DNA of 64,000 nt from JACJYC01 sp964558465 (GCA_964558465.1 CAZLEF010000016.1:1-64000), one strand, 5' to 3'. Positions 53,334-62,435 are shown, counted from the first letter of the stretch. A program made the numbers and translations. The notes: generated by a model from the sequence alone, not told the origin.

Positions 53334-54368
53334 TCAGGCAAATTCATTTTTTACCCTGATAATCTCCCCCATAATACTCAAAGCAATCTCCTTGGGCCGT
53401 TTGGCATGGATATCTACCCCGATCGGCCCATGGATGCGACCAATCTCCGCATCGCCAAATCCAGCTTTTTCAAGTCTGCGAACCCTTTTTTCCTGAGTAC
53501 TGCGGCTGCCCAGGGCGCCTATATAAGCTACCTTTGATTTCAAAAGGATCTCCAGCGCCTGATCGTCGATTTTAGGGTCATGGCTCAGCAATACGGCATA
53601 GGTATATTCATCCAGCGTGAACCCCGGGAGCGCCTCGGCCGGCCAGTCATTGATCAATTGGTGGGGTGGTTCCGGAAACTGGGTCTTATGCGCAAATATC
53701 CCGCGCGGATCAATTACAATGGTTTCAAAATCATGCCAATTGCCCAGGCGCACCAGGTCGGTGGTGATATGGGCCGCTCCGACGATCAGCAATTGACTCT
53801 TCCGGGGAAATACCTGGGTAAAAAAATTTCCATTGGGGCTTTCAAAAACCTGATTGTTGCGCTCCCGGAATGCTTTTAACGCGCCGGCGATCCATTCGGG
53901 ATCCTGGTTTTCGCCGATGGTTTCGCCGTTTGGATAGACCAATAAATGCCCTTTCCCATCGCCCGAAAGCCCGGTGACCAGCATGCAACTCCGGTTGTTG
54001 GACAAATTGTCGCCAAGGTGTTGCCAGACCTTTTTTTCGGTATCATCCCCGGAGAAGGCCAGAAATGGTTCAACCAATACATGGATGGCGCCTCCGCAAC
54101 TCAATCCAACCGCCCAGGCGTCTTCATCCGTAACCCCGAACTTCATGAGTTTAGGGCGCCCTTCCCGCAATATTTCCAGGGCGGCCTTCACCACACTGCC
54201 TTCCACACAACCTCCGCTGACCGAACCCAGCATTTCGCCGTTTTCGCTGACGGCCAGGGCAGAGCCGACAGGCCTGGGCGCCGAACCCCAGGTCCGGATC
54301 ACGGTTGCCAATGCAAAGGGCCGGTTTGCTGAAACCCAGTTGCTGATTCCTGAAAAAATATCAAACAT
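53334..54368 (-). CDS. XdhC/CoxI-family molybdoenzyme maturation protein
   Basis: A 344-residue cytoplasmic protein. The N-terminal XdhC_CoxI domain has GSVSGGCVEGSVV, and the C-terminal Rossmann domain begins RKSQLLIVGAAHITTDLVRL. XdhC proteins bind molybdenum cofactor and add the terminal sulfur before insertion into xanthine dehydrogenase-type enzymes. It is divergent from a cluster that begins 59 bases away and includes a second XdhC-like gene (coxF) at the far end. It may serve the same CO dehydrogenase or a different molybdoenzyme. It is convergent with the membrane cytochrome gene. Confidence 0.85.
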   Translation of the reverse strand: MFDIFSGISNWVSANRPFALATVIRTWGSAPRPVGSALAVSENGEMLGSVSGGCVEGSVVKAALEILREGRPKLMKFGVTDEDAWAVGLSCGGAIHVLVEPFLAFSGDDTEKKVWQHLGDNLSNNRSCMLVTGLSGDGKGHLLVYPNGETIGENQDPEWIAGALKAFRERNNQVFESPNGNFFTQVFPRKSQLLIVGAAHITTDLVRLGNWHDFETIVIDPRGIFAHKTQFPEPPHQLINDWPAEALPGFTLDEYTYAVLLSHDPKIDDQALEILLKSKVAYIGALGSRSTQEKRVRRLEKAGFGDAEIGRIHGPIGVDIHAKRPKEIALSIMGEIIRVKNEFA

Positions 54369-54426
54369 AATTTGGCCTTTTCTGTTAAAAATAGAATATT
54401 TGTCAGCTCCGCAAAATTAATCATTT

Positions 54427-54867
54427 ATGGCAAGTACCGCCGCAAAAGAGAATTGCCAATGTTCCGGCCGGAAAAAGCCAGGCAAAAGAAACGCCTACCC
54501 GGTGGTTGTGGGGGTAATGATTGCCTTGCTCCCAAAATGCCCCTTTTGCATCCTTGCGTATTCAAGCGCGGTGACCATGTGCAGCGGTACCGGCCATACA
54601 CCCGGTGTGCTTTCATTCCTCTCCATCGGGTTGGCGCTGGTCATCATACTCAGTTTGATGTTCAACTACAGGGGATACCGTACCTTGCTGGCGCTTTCCG
54701 CCGCCCTCGCCGGCGGGATTTTGGTTGCCGTCAGCGAATTAATTACCGGCAACCTGGGCAGCTATCAATCAGGGGCTTACTTGCTGCTTTTTGCAGCGCT
54801 GGCCAACGGAAGTCTGTTTCATTTTGTACAGAATATTTTGCGATCTTACCTGCCTTTAAAACACTAA
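54427..54867 (+). CDS. Small membrane protein with cysteine pairs (MerC-like)
   Basis: A 146-residue integral membrane protein with about four helices. Its N-terminal half carries ENCQCSGRK and LLPKCPFCILAYSSAVTMC, so one CxC and one CPFC pair next to a membrane helix. Such arrangements bind soft metals in MerC/MerT-type proteins, but I do not recognise a specific family. It begins the rightward cluster that leads to the CO dehydrogenase genes. A role in copper or sulfur handling for the MoCu site is an attractive guess, not shown. Confidence 0.65.
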   Translation: MASTAAKENCQCSGRKKPGKRNAYPVVVGVMIALLPKCPFCILAYSSAVTMCSGTGHTPGVLSFLSIGLALVIILSLMFNYRGYRTLLALSAALAGGILVAVSELITGNLGSYQSGAYLLLFAALANGSLFHFVQNILRSYLPLKH

Positions 54868-54876
54868 CATCACAAC

Positions 54877-55149
54877 ATGCCTCTGGTAAGTTTCACCTCC
54901 GCTTTAAAGCGGTTTTATCCTGATCTGAGTACCATGGAAGTGACGGCATCCACCGTAGCCGAACTGCTCGAAAAAATTGAGCGCCGGCACCCGGGCTTGA
55001 AAGATTATCTCGTTGACGAACGGGGCCGCCTCCGCAACCATGTCAATATCTATATTGGCCAGGGTTTGATCGAAGACCGCGAAACCTTGCGGGATCCGGT
55101 TGGAAGTCAGGATAAGATATTGATCTTTCAGGCCCTTTCAGGGGGTTAA
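54877..55149 (+). CDS. MoaD/ThiS-family sulfur carrier
   Basis: A 90-residue ubiquitin-like protein that ends in ALSGG, the Gly-Gly tail that is adenylated and thiocarboxylated in MoaD and ThiS. PLVSFTSALKRFYPDLSTM and RNHVNIYIGQGLIEDRETL match MoaD-type members. The gene sits 9 bases after the membrane protein gene and 3 bases before the Asp-box propeller gene. A MoaD paired with an Asp-box protein occurs in many bacteria as a unit of unknown purpose. Near a molybdoenzyme cluster it could carry sulfur for cofactor synthesis. Confidence 0.8.
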   Translation: MPLVSFTSALKRFYPDLSTMEVTASTVAELLEKIERRHPGLKDYLVDERGRLRNHVNIYIGQGLIEDRETLRDPVGSQDKILIFQALSGG

Positions 55150-55152
55150 GAC

Positions 55153-56241
55153 ATGACCGGAAAAAGTAAAAAATTATTGCTCGGTACGCTGAAAGGCCTC
55201 GTTGTCTTTCGCAAAACAAACAAAGGCTGGATCATTGAAGAAATTCATTTCCTGGGTTTCCCGGTTTCTGTCGTTTTTGTGGATGAGCGAGACGGAACCT
55301 GGTGGGTATGCCTTGCCCATAAACACTGGGGGCAGAAAATCCACCGGTCAAAAGATCAGGGAAAAACCTGGGAGCAGGTTAAAACACCGGTCTACCCGGA
55401 TGGAGCCACGCTCAACAACGGCAAACAAGCCACCCTCCGCAATATCTGGTGCATGGCGCATGCCGGCGAAAACCGCCCCGGAGAACTTTACCTGGGGACA
55501 GAACCCGGTGGGTTGTTCCACAGCCAAGACGGTGGGGCAAGTTTTGCATTGAACGAAGACCTCTGGAACCATCCCTCCAGAAAAAATGAGTGGTTTGGAG
55601 CCGGACGAGACCATCCGTTTATCCACTCCATTGTTGTCGACCCACGTGATAATGCCCATTTTTATATCGCCATCAGTTGTGCCGGCGTCTTCGAAACCCG
55701 GGATAACGGTAAAACCTGGGCCCCCCGCAACAAAGGGTTGATCGCAGCCTATTTGCCCAATCCGGACGTTGAAATAGGACACGACCCCCACCTGGTGCTG
55801 GCTTGTCGCTCCAACCCCGATGTGCTCTGGCAACAAAATCATTGCGGCGTTTTCAGAACGACTGACGGCGGCCAGAACTGGGACAATGTCACCGGAAAAA
55901 ACGGCTTTCCGCTTTACGGGTTTGCCCTTGCCATCGACCAGGACAACCCGGATGTCGCCTGGGTAATACCTGCTGTAAGCGACGAAATGCGGGTGGCGGT
56001 TGACCTCGCGCTATGTGTTTGCCGGACCGAGGACGGCGGAAAAACCTGGCAATCCTTGCGCAAAGGACTTCCGCAGGAAAATTGTTTTGATATTGTTTTC
56101 CGCCATTCCCTGACCATCGACCAGAACACGCTCGCCTTCGGTACCACGACAGGAAACGTCTATCTCTCAGAAGATTACGGCGACTCATGGGTCTGCCTCT
56201 GCCATAACCTGCAGCGGGTAGATTGCATTTCTTTTGGATAA
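55153..56241 (+). CDS. Asp-box (BNR/sortilin-like) cytoplasmic propeller
   Basis: A 362-residue protein without a signal peptide. At least six Asp boxes occur, such as RSKDQGKTWEQV, FHSQDGGASFAL, TTDGGQNWDNV and TEDGGKTWQSLRKG, giving a single beta propeller. Database names such as exo-alpha-sialidase are assigned by repeat similarity only. It pairs with the MoaD-like gene immediately upstream, a common association. Unlike the T9SS-linked Asp-box protein at 44545, nothing here directs export. Confidence 0.75.
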   Translation: MTGKSKKLLLGTLKGLVVFRKTNKGWIIEEIHFLGFPVSVVFVDERDGTWWVCLAHKHWGQKIHRSKDQGKTWEQVKTPVYPDGATLNNGKQATLRNIWCMAHAGENRPGELYLGTEPGGLFHSQDGGASFALNEDLWNHPSRKNEWFGAGRDHPFIHSIVVDPRDNAHFYIAISCAGVFETRDNGKTWAPRNKGLIAAYLPNPDVEIGHDPHLVLACRSNPDVLWQQNHCGVFRTTDGGQNWDNVTGKNGFPLYGFALAIDQDNPDVAWVIPAVSDEMRVAVDLALCVCRTEDGGKTWQSLRKGLPQENCFDIVFRHSLTIDQNTLAFGTTTGNVYLSEDYGDSWVCLCHNLQRVDCISFG

Positions 56242-56411
56242 TTCGTGAACCAAAATTTAGAAAAGATGTTCAACTTTCCATATATTTACCTGAAATTATC
56301 TTTTGTCAATTCCCAATTAACCAAAACCATTCAGCACTCGAAAAGAAAAAATACCGATATTTATACCGGATATTGAGATTCATTTTCCATATACACCCTA
56401 ATCCGCTTTGA

Positions 56412-57287
56412 ATGATACCACAAGCATTTGAGTATGACGCTCCCGCGTCTCTGAAAGAAGCCATCTCCCTGCTCCAAAAGTATGGCGATGAGGCCAAAAT
56501 TCTTTCGGGCGGCCACAGCCTGATCCCTATGATGAAACTCCGGCTGGCTGCCCCTGAACGCCTCATTGATATCAACGGGATACCCGGGCTGGACCATATC
56601 AGGGAAGAGGGCGGCCACCTTAAGATCGGAGCGCTTGTACGGGAAGCCGACCTTGAACATTCCGGATTGCTGAAAGAAAAGTATCCGATCTTTGCCGATG
56701 TTTCAAAGCTGATTGCCGATCCGCAGGTCCGCAATCTGGGCACCATCGGAGGCAACCTGGCGCATGGCGACGCTGCCAATGATCATCCCGCGGTCATGAT
56801 CGCGCTGAATGCAAACATTGTGGCCACCGGACCAAATGGCGACCGCACCATTCCCATCGATGAATTTTTCCTGGGTTTTTATATGACAGCCCTGCAACCG
56901 GATGAGATCCTCGCCGGGATCAGCATTCCGGTCCCCGCAAAAGGTACCGGAAGCGCCTACCACAAGGTAGAACGAAAGGTCGGCGACTATGCCACGGCAG
57001 GGGTTGCCGTTCAAATAACGCTCGACCGGACCGGAGTATGCCAATACATCGGCATCGGCCTCACCAATGTGGATGCCGTTCCGTTGCGCGCCAGTCGTTC
57101 CGAAGAGGCGCTCAGGGGCCAAACCGTTTCGGATGACCTGATCAAAAAAGCCGCTCTGTTCGCATCGGAAGACTGCAATCCTTCGGCCGACCTCCGGGGC
57201 GACGAAGCCTACAAACGGCATATCGTCCAGGTTATCACATCCCGAATACTGCACAAGGCCATCCAAAGAGCCAAAGCGAATCTTTGA
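56412..57287 (+). CDS. coxM: CO dehydrogenase medium subunit (FAD)
   Basis: A 291-residue FAD-binding subunit of the xanthine dehydrogenase/CO dehydrogenase family. FAD-binding motifs are SGGHSLIPMMKLRLA near residue 34 and TIGGNLAHGDAANDHPA near residue 115, in place of the TIGGN..ASPA of other family members. The order M-S-L with the form I large subunit identifies it as CoxM. FAD passes electrons from the Fe-S clusters to quinones or a membrane carrier. It begins 170 bases after the Asp-box gene stop; that spacer is AT-rich and holds direct repeats of taccggatatt but no clear promoter. The gap to coxS is 21 bases. Confidence 0.92.
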   Translation: MIPQAFEYDAPASLKEAISLLQKYGDEAKILSGGHSLIPMMKLRLAAPERLIDINGIPGLDHIREEGGHLKIGALVREADLEHSGLLKEKYPIFADVSKLIADPQVRNLGTIGGNLAHGDAANDHPAVMIALNANIVATGPNGDRTIPIDEFFLGFYMTALQPDEILAGISIPVPAKGTGSAYHKVERKVGDYATAGVAVQITLDRTGVCQYIGIGLTNVDAVPLRASRSEEALRGQTVSDDLIKKAALFASEDCNPSADLRGDEAYKRHIVQVITSRILHKAIQRAKANL

Positions 57288-57308
57288 CCACCACCCAATT
57301 CAAAAAAT

Positions 57309-57824
57309 ATGTCTAAAAAAACGCTTTCCGTCACCGTTAACGGTCATCAACATACCCTGGATGTAGAACCCCGCCTGCTGCTGGTGCATCTCATCCGCGA
57401 GGTACTCAATCAAACCGGGACGCATATCGGCTGCGATACTTCCAATTGCGGAGCATGCACCATATTGATCAACGGCAAATCGGTCAAATCCTGTACCGTC
57501 CTGGCCATTCAGGCCAACGGCAAAGAGATCACAACCATTGAAGGTATGGCCTCTGCCGACGGACTCCACCCGCTCCAGGAAGGGTTCAGGGAAATGCACG
57601 GCCTGCAATGCGGTTTTTGTACGCCGGGCATGATCATGCGGGCATCCGAATTGTTGAACAACAACCCCAATCCGACCGAGGAGGAAATCCGATGGGGCAT
57701 TTCGGGCAACCTTTGCCGTTGCACAGGTTATAACAATATTGTCAAGGCCATTCAGTATGCCGGCGCCAAACTCCGGGGCGAGACGATCCCCGAATCATTG
57801 ATGGAGGAAGCCAGTCCGGAGTAA
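57309..57824 (+). CDS. coxS: CO dehydrogenase small subunit (two 2Fe-2S clusters)
   Basis: A 171-residue iron-sulfur subunit. The N-terminal plant-type cluster ligands are in GCDTSNCGACTILINGKS plus the Cys of VKSC. The second cluster is in LQCGFCTPGMIMRAS and SGNLCRCTGYNNIVK. The sequence closely resembles CoxS of Oligotropha-type CO dehydrogenases as I know them. It carries electrons from the molybdenum site to FAD. The gene sits between coxM and coxL, with gaps of 21 and 40 bases. Confidence 0.93.
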   Translation: MSKKTLSVTVNGHQHTLDVEPRLLLVHLIREVLNQTGTHIGCDTSNCGACTILINGKSVKSCTVLAIQANGKEITTIEGMASADGLHPLQEGFREMHGLQCGFCTPGMIMRASELLNNNPNPTEEEIRWGISGNLCRCTGYNNIVKAIQYAGAKLRGETIPESLMEEASPE

Positions 57825-57864
57825 TTTTCTCAATTCACATTTTCCAAATTTCAAATTTCAAAAA

Positions 57865-60237
57865 ATGAAATGTCAGACTTCTAGAGAAATAGGCGGCATG
57901 GGGCATCCGATAAAACGCAAGGAGGACGCCAGATTCATCCAGGGCAAAGGGAATTATGTCGACGATATCAAACTCCCCGGAATGCTTTATCTGGACATCG
58001 TGCGGAGCCCCTATGCATATGCCAGGATCAAAAGCATCAACATCGACAAAGCCATGGCAATCCCCGGGGTTCTGGCCGTTATTACCGGCAAGGACCTGGA
58101 GAAATACAACCTCCACTGGATGCCTACCCTCATGTCGGACACCCAAATGGTATTGCCGACCGATACCGTGATGTACCAGTCGCAGGAAGTGGCTGCCGTC
58201 ATTGCCACCGAACGCTATATTGCGGCAGACGGCGTGCAGGCGGTTGAAGTGGAATACGAACCTATGAAGCCGGTCATCAACCCGCATAAGGCACTGGATG
58301 CGGACGTCCCTGTACTGCGAACCGACAAGCCGGGAAAAAAAGACAACCTGGCCTGGCACTGGGAAACCGGCGACCGCGCCGCTACGGATGATGTTTTTTC
58401 AAAAGCAGCCGTAACCGTAAAAGAGCAGATATACGTCCCCAGGATTCATGTCGTTTCGATTGAAACCTGTGGTTGTATCGCTGATTTCAACAAAGTGGAA
58501 GGCAAACTTACCTTGTACATGACCACCCAGGCCCCGCATGCCATCCGCACGGTACTTGCCCTGGTTGCCGGCCATGTCGGGCTGTCGGAAGAAAAAATCC
58601 GGGTCGTATCTCCGGATATCGGCGGCGGTTTCGGCGGCAAGGTTCCGGTTTATCCTGGTTATGTTTGCGCCGTGGCAGCCTCCGTATTGATCGGCCTGCC
58701 CGTCAAATGGATTGAAGACCGCAGTGAAAACATCCAGGCGGACTCTTTCGCCCGGGATTACCATATGACTTGCGAACTGGCCGCCACCAAAGAGGGCAAA
58801 ATTCAGGCTTTGCGCATCAAAACACTTGCCGACTACGGGTACACCGATGCCGCCGCCAATCCCAGCAAATTTCCTGCCGGCATGTTCTCCATCTGTACCG
58901 GCTCCTATGACTTCCAGACCGCCTTCACTGAAATGGACGCGGTGTATACCAATAAACCACCCGGCGGCGTTGCTTACCGCTGTTCTTTCCGCGTGACGGA
59001 AGCCGTACACGCGATCGAAAGAATGGTCGACCGCCTGGCCGTTGAGGTCGGTAAAGATCCCGCTCAACTGCGGATGGAAAACTTTATCAAAAAAGACCAG
59101 TTCCCTTACCACTCCGCCCTGGGTTGGGAATATGACAGCGGGGACTACCATGCCGCATTGAAAAAGGCCATGGACATCATCGGTTACGACGAACTGCGTC
59201 GGGAACAGGCTGAAAAACGCAAAAAAGGGGAATTTATGGGGATCGGTATCTCCAGCTTCACCGAGATCGTTGGCGCCGGCCCCTCCAGGCAATTCGACAT
59301 TCTCGGGCTCAAAATGTTCGACAGTTGCGAGATCCGGGTGCACCCCACCGGTAAAGCGATTGCCCGCTTCGGCACCAAGTCGCAGGGACAGGGGCACGAA
59401 ACCACCTACGCGCAAATTATCGCCGAAGAGCTCGGCATACCAGCGGCGCATATCCAGATCGAAGAAGGAGATACGGATACTGCGCCCTACGGATTAGGCA
59501 CCTATGCCAGCCGGTCCACGCCGACAGCCGGAGCAGCAGCAGCCAAGGCTGCCCGAAAGCTGCGGGATAAAGCCAAAAAGATTGCAGCTTACTTATTGGA
59601 AGTAAGCGAAGAGGACCTCGAATGGGAACCCGGCAAATTCTTTGTGAAAGGAGCGCCCGAAAAAGCAAAAACGATTCAGGAGATCGTCTTTGCCGCTTAT
59701 ACCAACCATCCCCTGGGTATGGAAGCGGGCTTTGAAGCCACCCACTATTATGATCCGCCCAACCTGACTTTCCCCTTCGGCTCTTATATCTGCGTGGTGG
59801 ATATCGACCGCGGGACCGGGGAGATCAAAATCCGAAGGTTCATTGCGATCGACGATTGCGGAAACATCATCAATCCGATGATCGTGGAAGGACAGATTCA
59901 CGGCGGCCTGACACAAGGCCTGGCGCCGGCCATGTACGAAGAATTGATCTACGATGACGACGGCAATATCCTCAACGGCACCCTGATGGATTATCTGGTG
60001 CCGACCGCCGTAGAATCGCCGCATTGGGAAACCGGCAAGACCATTACACCGTCGCCGCACCACCCGATTGGCGCCAAAGGGGTTGGGGAATCCCCAACCG
60101 TAGGGGCGCCGCCGGCCATTGCCAACGCCATCGTTGACGCGCTTGCGCATCTGGGGGTCGCCAATATCGATATTCCGATCACGCCTTTCAAAGTATGGAA
60201 GGTGTTGAAGGAGAAAGGCGCTGCATTGACGGAATAG
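57865..60237 (+). CDS. coxL: CO dehydrogenase large subunit, form I (MoCu)
   Basis: A 790-residue molybdenum subunit that oxidises CO to CO2. The active-site loop reads GGVAYRCSFRVTEA, matching the AYxCSFR signature of form I CoxL, with Cys373 as the copper ligand. Form II enzymes have AYxGAGR and xanthine dehydrogenases differ further. The catalytic Glu is in GAKGVGESPTVG (Glu742). SPDIGGGFGGKVPVYPGYVC and FGTKSQGQGHETTYAQIIAE bind the molybdopterin cytosine dinucleotide. DTDTAPYGLGTYASRSTPTA also resembles known form I enzymes. Length is normal. A long opposite-strand frame is a shadow. Copper binding is inferred from the motif. Confidence 0.93.
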   Translation: MKCQTSREIGGMGHPIKRKEDARFIQGKGNYVDDIKLPGMLYLDIVRSPYAYARIKSINIDKAMAIPGVLAVITGKDLEKYNLHWMPTLMSDTQMVLPTDTVMYQSQEVAAVIATERYIAADGVQAVEVEYEPMKPVINPHKALDADVPVLRTDKPGKKDNLAWHWETGDRAATDDVFSKAAVTVKEQIYVPRIHVVSIETCGCIADFNKVEGKLTLYMTTQAPHAIRTVLALVAGHVGLSEEKIRVVSPDIGGGFGGKVPVYPGYVCAVAASVLIGLPVKWIEDRSENIQADSFARDYHMTCELAATKEGKIQALRIKTLADYGYTDAAANPSKFPAGMFSICTGSYDFQTAFTEMDAVYTNKPPGGVAYRCSFRVTEAVHAIERMVDRLAVEVGKDPAQLRMENFIKKDQFPYHSALGWEYDSGDYHAALKKAMDIIGYDELRREQAEKRKKGEFMGIGISSFTEIVGAGPSRQFDILGLKMFDSCEIRVHPTGKAIARFGTKSQGQGHETTYAQIIAEELGIPAAHIQIEEGDTDTAPYGLGTYASRSTPTAGAAAAKAARKLRDKAKKIAAYLLEVSEEDLEWEPGKFFVKGAPEKAKTIQEIVFAAYTNHPLGMEAGFEATHYYDPPNLTFPFGSYICVVDIDRGTGEIKIRRFIAIDDCGNIINPMIVEGQIHGGLTQGLAPAMYEELIYDDDGNILNGTLMDYLVPTAVESPHWETGKTITPSPHHPIGAKGVGESPTVGAPPAIANAIVDALAHLGVANIDIPITPFKVWKVLKEKGAALTE

Positions 60238-60280
60238 TCACTTTAAAAAAAGAGGAAAGAGATTCCTCGACGGAGAGAAA

Positions 60281-61192
60281 ATGATGCACGGTAACAACGG
60301 CGGGTTGTACGATTTGAATTCCATAATGGCCGGTTTTGACCGTCTGGGTTATATCGCCGATGAGGAGTTGGCCACAATTTTATTCCTGGTGCTCAAATTG
60401 CGGAAGCCGCTGCTCCTTGAAGGAAATCCAGGCGTGGGAAAAACCGAAGTAGCCAACATGCTGGCCGCTTACCTCAACACGCCGTTGATCCGCTTGCAGT
60501 GTTACGAAGGTCTTGATGTCAATTCGGTTGTGTATGAGTGGAACTACCAGAAACAACTGCTTGGCATCAAGATCCAGGAAAACAGCGGATTGTCGCCCTT
60601 CGAAAAAGAGCAGCATATTTTTGGCCCCGAATACTTGTTGAAAAGGCCCTTGCTCCAGTCCATCTCTTTCGAAAACGCCGCACCCGTGCTGCTGATCGAT
60701 GAGATCGACCGCGCAGACGAAGAGTTTGAGGCTTATTTGCTGGAACTCCTTTCTGCCTTCCAGATCAGTATTCCGGAATTGGGCACCATAAAAGCAACCC
60801 ATCCGCCATACGTAATACTGACCTCCAACCGGACCCGGGAGTTGAGCGATGCTTTGCGCAGGCGCTGCCTTTATCATTGGGTAAATTATCCGGATCTGGA
60901 AAAGGAGCTCAGTATCGTGCATAAAAAACTGCCGGATATTGAGGATGACCTCGCCCGGCAGGTCGTTTACCTCGTGCAAAATTTGCGTCGGCGGAAATTG
61001 TCCAAAATCCCTGGCATTGCTGAAACCATCGATTGGGCGATGTCCTTAATGGCCTTGGGATACGATTCAATTGGCGAAAAAGCCGTGGAAAAAACACTCG
61101 GATGCGTACTGAAATCCACCCGCGATATTGAATCCATTAAAGCGGAGGGGATTGCTCACTTTGTGGCCGAGGCCAATATTTTAAGTAAATAG
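60281..61192 (+). CDS. coxD: MoxR-type AAA+ ATPase, CoxD
   Basis: A 303-residue ATPase of the MoxR family. Walker A is GNPGVGKTE (about residues 48-56), Walker B is LLIDEIDRADEEFEAYLLE, and the sensor region is LTSNRTRELSDALRRRC. In Oligotropha, CoxD is needed to assemble the MoCu site of CO dehydrogenase, acting as a chaperone that partly unfolds the apoenzyme. It directly follows coxL (43-base gap), the standard order of cox clusters. Confidence 0.9.
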   Translation: MMHGNNGGLYDLNSIMAGFDRLGYIADEELATILFLVLKLRKPLLLEGNPGVGKTEVANMLAAYLNTPLIRLQCYEGLDVNSVVYEWNYQKQLLGIKIQENSGLSPFEKEQHIFGPEYLLKRPLLQSISFENAAPVLLIDEIDRADEEFEAYLLELLSAFQISIPELGTIKATHPPYVILTSNRTRELSDALRRRCLYHWVNYPDLEKELSIVHKKLPDIEDDLARQVVYLVQNLRRRKLSKIPGIAETIDWAMSLMALGYDSIGEKAVEKTLGCVLKSTRDIESIKAEGIAHFVAEANILSK

Positions 61193-61247
61193 GATGTGGG
61201 AACTTAGGAATCGATAAGCTGCTGACGGAATGCACATCCGGCATCCA

Positions 61248-61289
61248 CCACGCCACAGGCGTGGCCAGCATCCAAAATCGAGCATCTCC
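61248..61289. repeat. Dispersed palindrome (copy 4) and 'gcatccagc' words in the coxD-coxE gap
   Basis: Bases 61248-61264 are ccacgcc-aca-ggcgtgg with perfect 7-base arms. The words cagcatccaaaatcgagcatc follow immediately, so two dispersed repeat families sit side by side. They lie inside the cox operon, where transcription must pass through them. Confidence 0.6.
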
Positions 61290-62435
61290 ATGCGAACACG
61301 TGCCTTCATATCAAAGCCCGGTGAGCTGAAAGAAGCGATCGTCGCCTTTGCAAGGTACGCACGCGCCAACGGCATGCAGGTCGGCGTTCAGGAAGGCCAG
61401 GAGGCGTTGAAGGCCGCCGGTCAGGGTATTTTATCCAGCAAAAAGAGCCTCCGTTCTGGGTTAAAAGCATTGTTTTGCACCCGGTATGAAGACGTAGCCT
61501 TGTTCGACCGGCTTTTTGACGAATTTTGGAGTACCCAGCCTGAAACCACAGGAAAAACTTCAAAAAAGATCGTCAACCCATCCAATCTTTACCGAAAGGT
61601 GCAATCTTCCCTCGTGGTGTTGGGCCAGGGAAAAACGGCGGCAGAAGAGGAAGAAGGTAAACACGTGTCGGGTGCAAATGCAGAAGAACGTCTGCGGAAA
61701 ACGGATTTTTCAAAGCTGTCGGAGATTGAAAACGAATGGCTTGAAGAACTCGCCGATCGCCTGTGGAAAGAAATGAGCCAACGCCTCAAACGGAGACTCC
61801 GGGCATCCGTGACCAAAGGAAAGGTCGACCTTCGCCGGACACTCCGAAGAAATATCAGTCATGGAGGCGACCCGATCGAGCTATTGTTGAAATATAAAAA
61901 ACAACAGAAGAAAAAGCTGGTTATTTTATTGGATGTCAGCGGTTCAATGGACAAATACAGTTTTTTCCTGCTGCGTTTCATTTTTTCACTGAAGGCCCAT
62001 TTCCGAAACCTCGAAGCTTTTATTTTCAGTACGCATCTGGAACGTATTTCCGAAGACATCCGCGAACAAGGCCTGGAGGCTACCCTGGATTTGCTGTCCG
62101 GAAAAACAGAGCATTGGTCGGGCGGAACCCGGATAGGCGATTGTTTCCGGGCATTTAATGATCAATACGCCAAACGGGTGCTCCATGGAAGGGCGCTGGT
62201 AATTGTCCTGAGCGACGGCCTGGATACCGGCGAACCCGAAGTGCTGGGTGAAGAATTGGGAAAGATCGCCCTGAGGGCCAAAAAACTCATCTGGCTGAAT
62301 CCTTTAAAAGGAACCAAAGATTATGCCCCCACCGCCAGAGGAATGAGCGCAGCTTTGCCGCATCTGGATGTTTTCCAGCCGGCTCATTCCCTGGATAGTT
62401 TACTTCAACTGGAAAAATTTTTGATCGATGTTTGA
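61290..62435 (+). CDS. coxE: VWA-domain protein, CoxE
   Basis: A 381-residue protein of the CoxE-like family. The C-terminal von Willebrand A domain has the metal-ion-dependent adhesion site VILLDVSGSMDKYSF, a threonine-containing WSGGTRIGDCF loop and an Asp in IVLSDGLDTGEP. The N-terminal half is a charged helical region typical of CoxE. With CoxD it forms a MoxR-VWA assembly machine for CO dehydrogenase maturation. I start at the ATG in MRTRAFISKPGELKE, because the longer in-frame start runs through the repeat upstream. The 3' end overlaps coxF by 8 bases. Confidence 0.9.
   Translation: MRTRAFISKPGELKEAIVAFARYARANGMQVGVQEGQEALKAAGQGILSSKKSLRSGLKALFCTRYEDVALFDRLFDEFWSTQPETTGKTSKKIVNPSNLYRKVQSSLVVLGQGKTAAEEEEGKHVSGANAEERLRKTDFSKLSEIENEWLEELADRLWKEMSQRLKRRLRASVTKGKVDLRRTLRRNISHGGDPIELLLKYKKQQKKKLVILLDVSGSMDKYSFFLLRFIFSLKAHFRNLEAFIFSTHLERISEDIREQGLEATLDLLSGKTEHWSGGTRIGDCFRAFNDQYAKRVLHGRALVIVLSDGLDTGEPEVLGEELGKIALRAKKLIWLNPLKGTKDYAPTARGMSAALPHLDVFQPAHSLDSLLQLEKFLIDV

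Noticed and set aside
58399..59451. 350-residue minus-strand frame inside coxL
   Set aside because: The sense frame has all CoxL motifs. The antisense translation has none.
57865..60237. Reading the large subunit as xanthine dehydrogenase or form II
   Set aside because: The loop AYRCSFR carries the copper-binding Cys that those enzymes lack, and flanking segments resemble form I CoxL.
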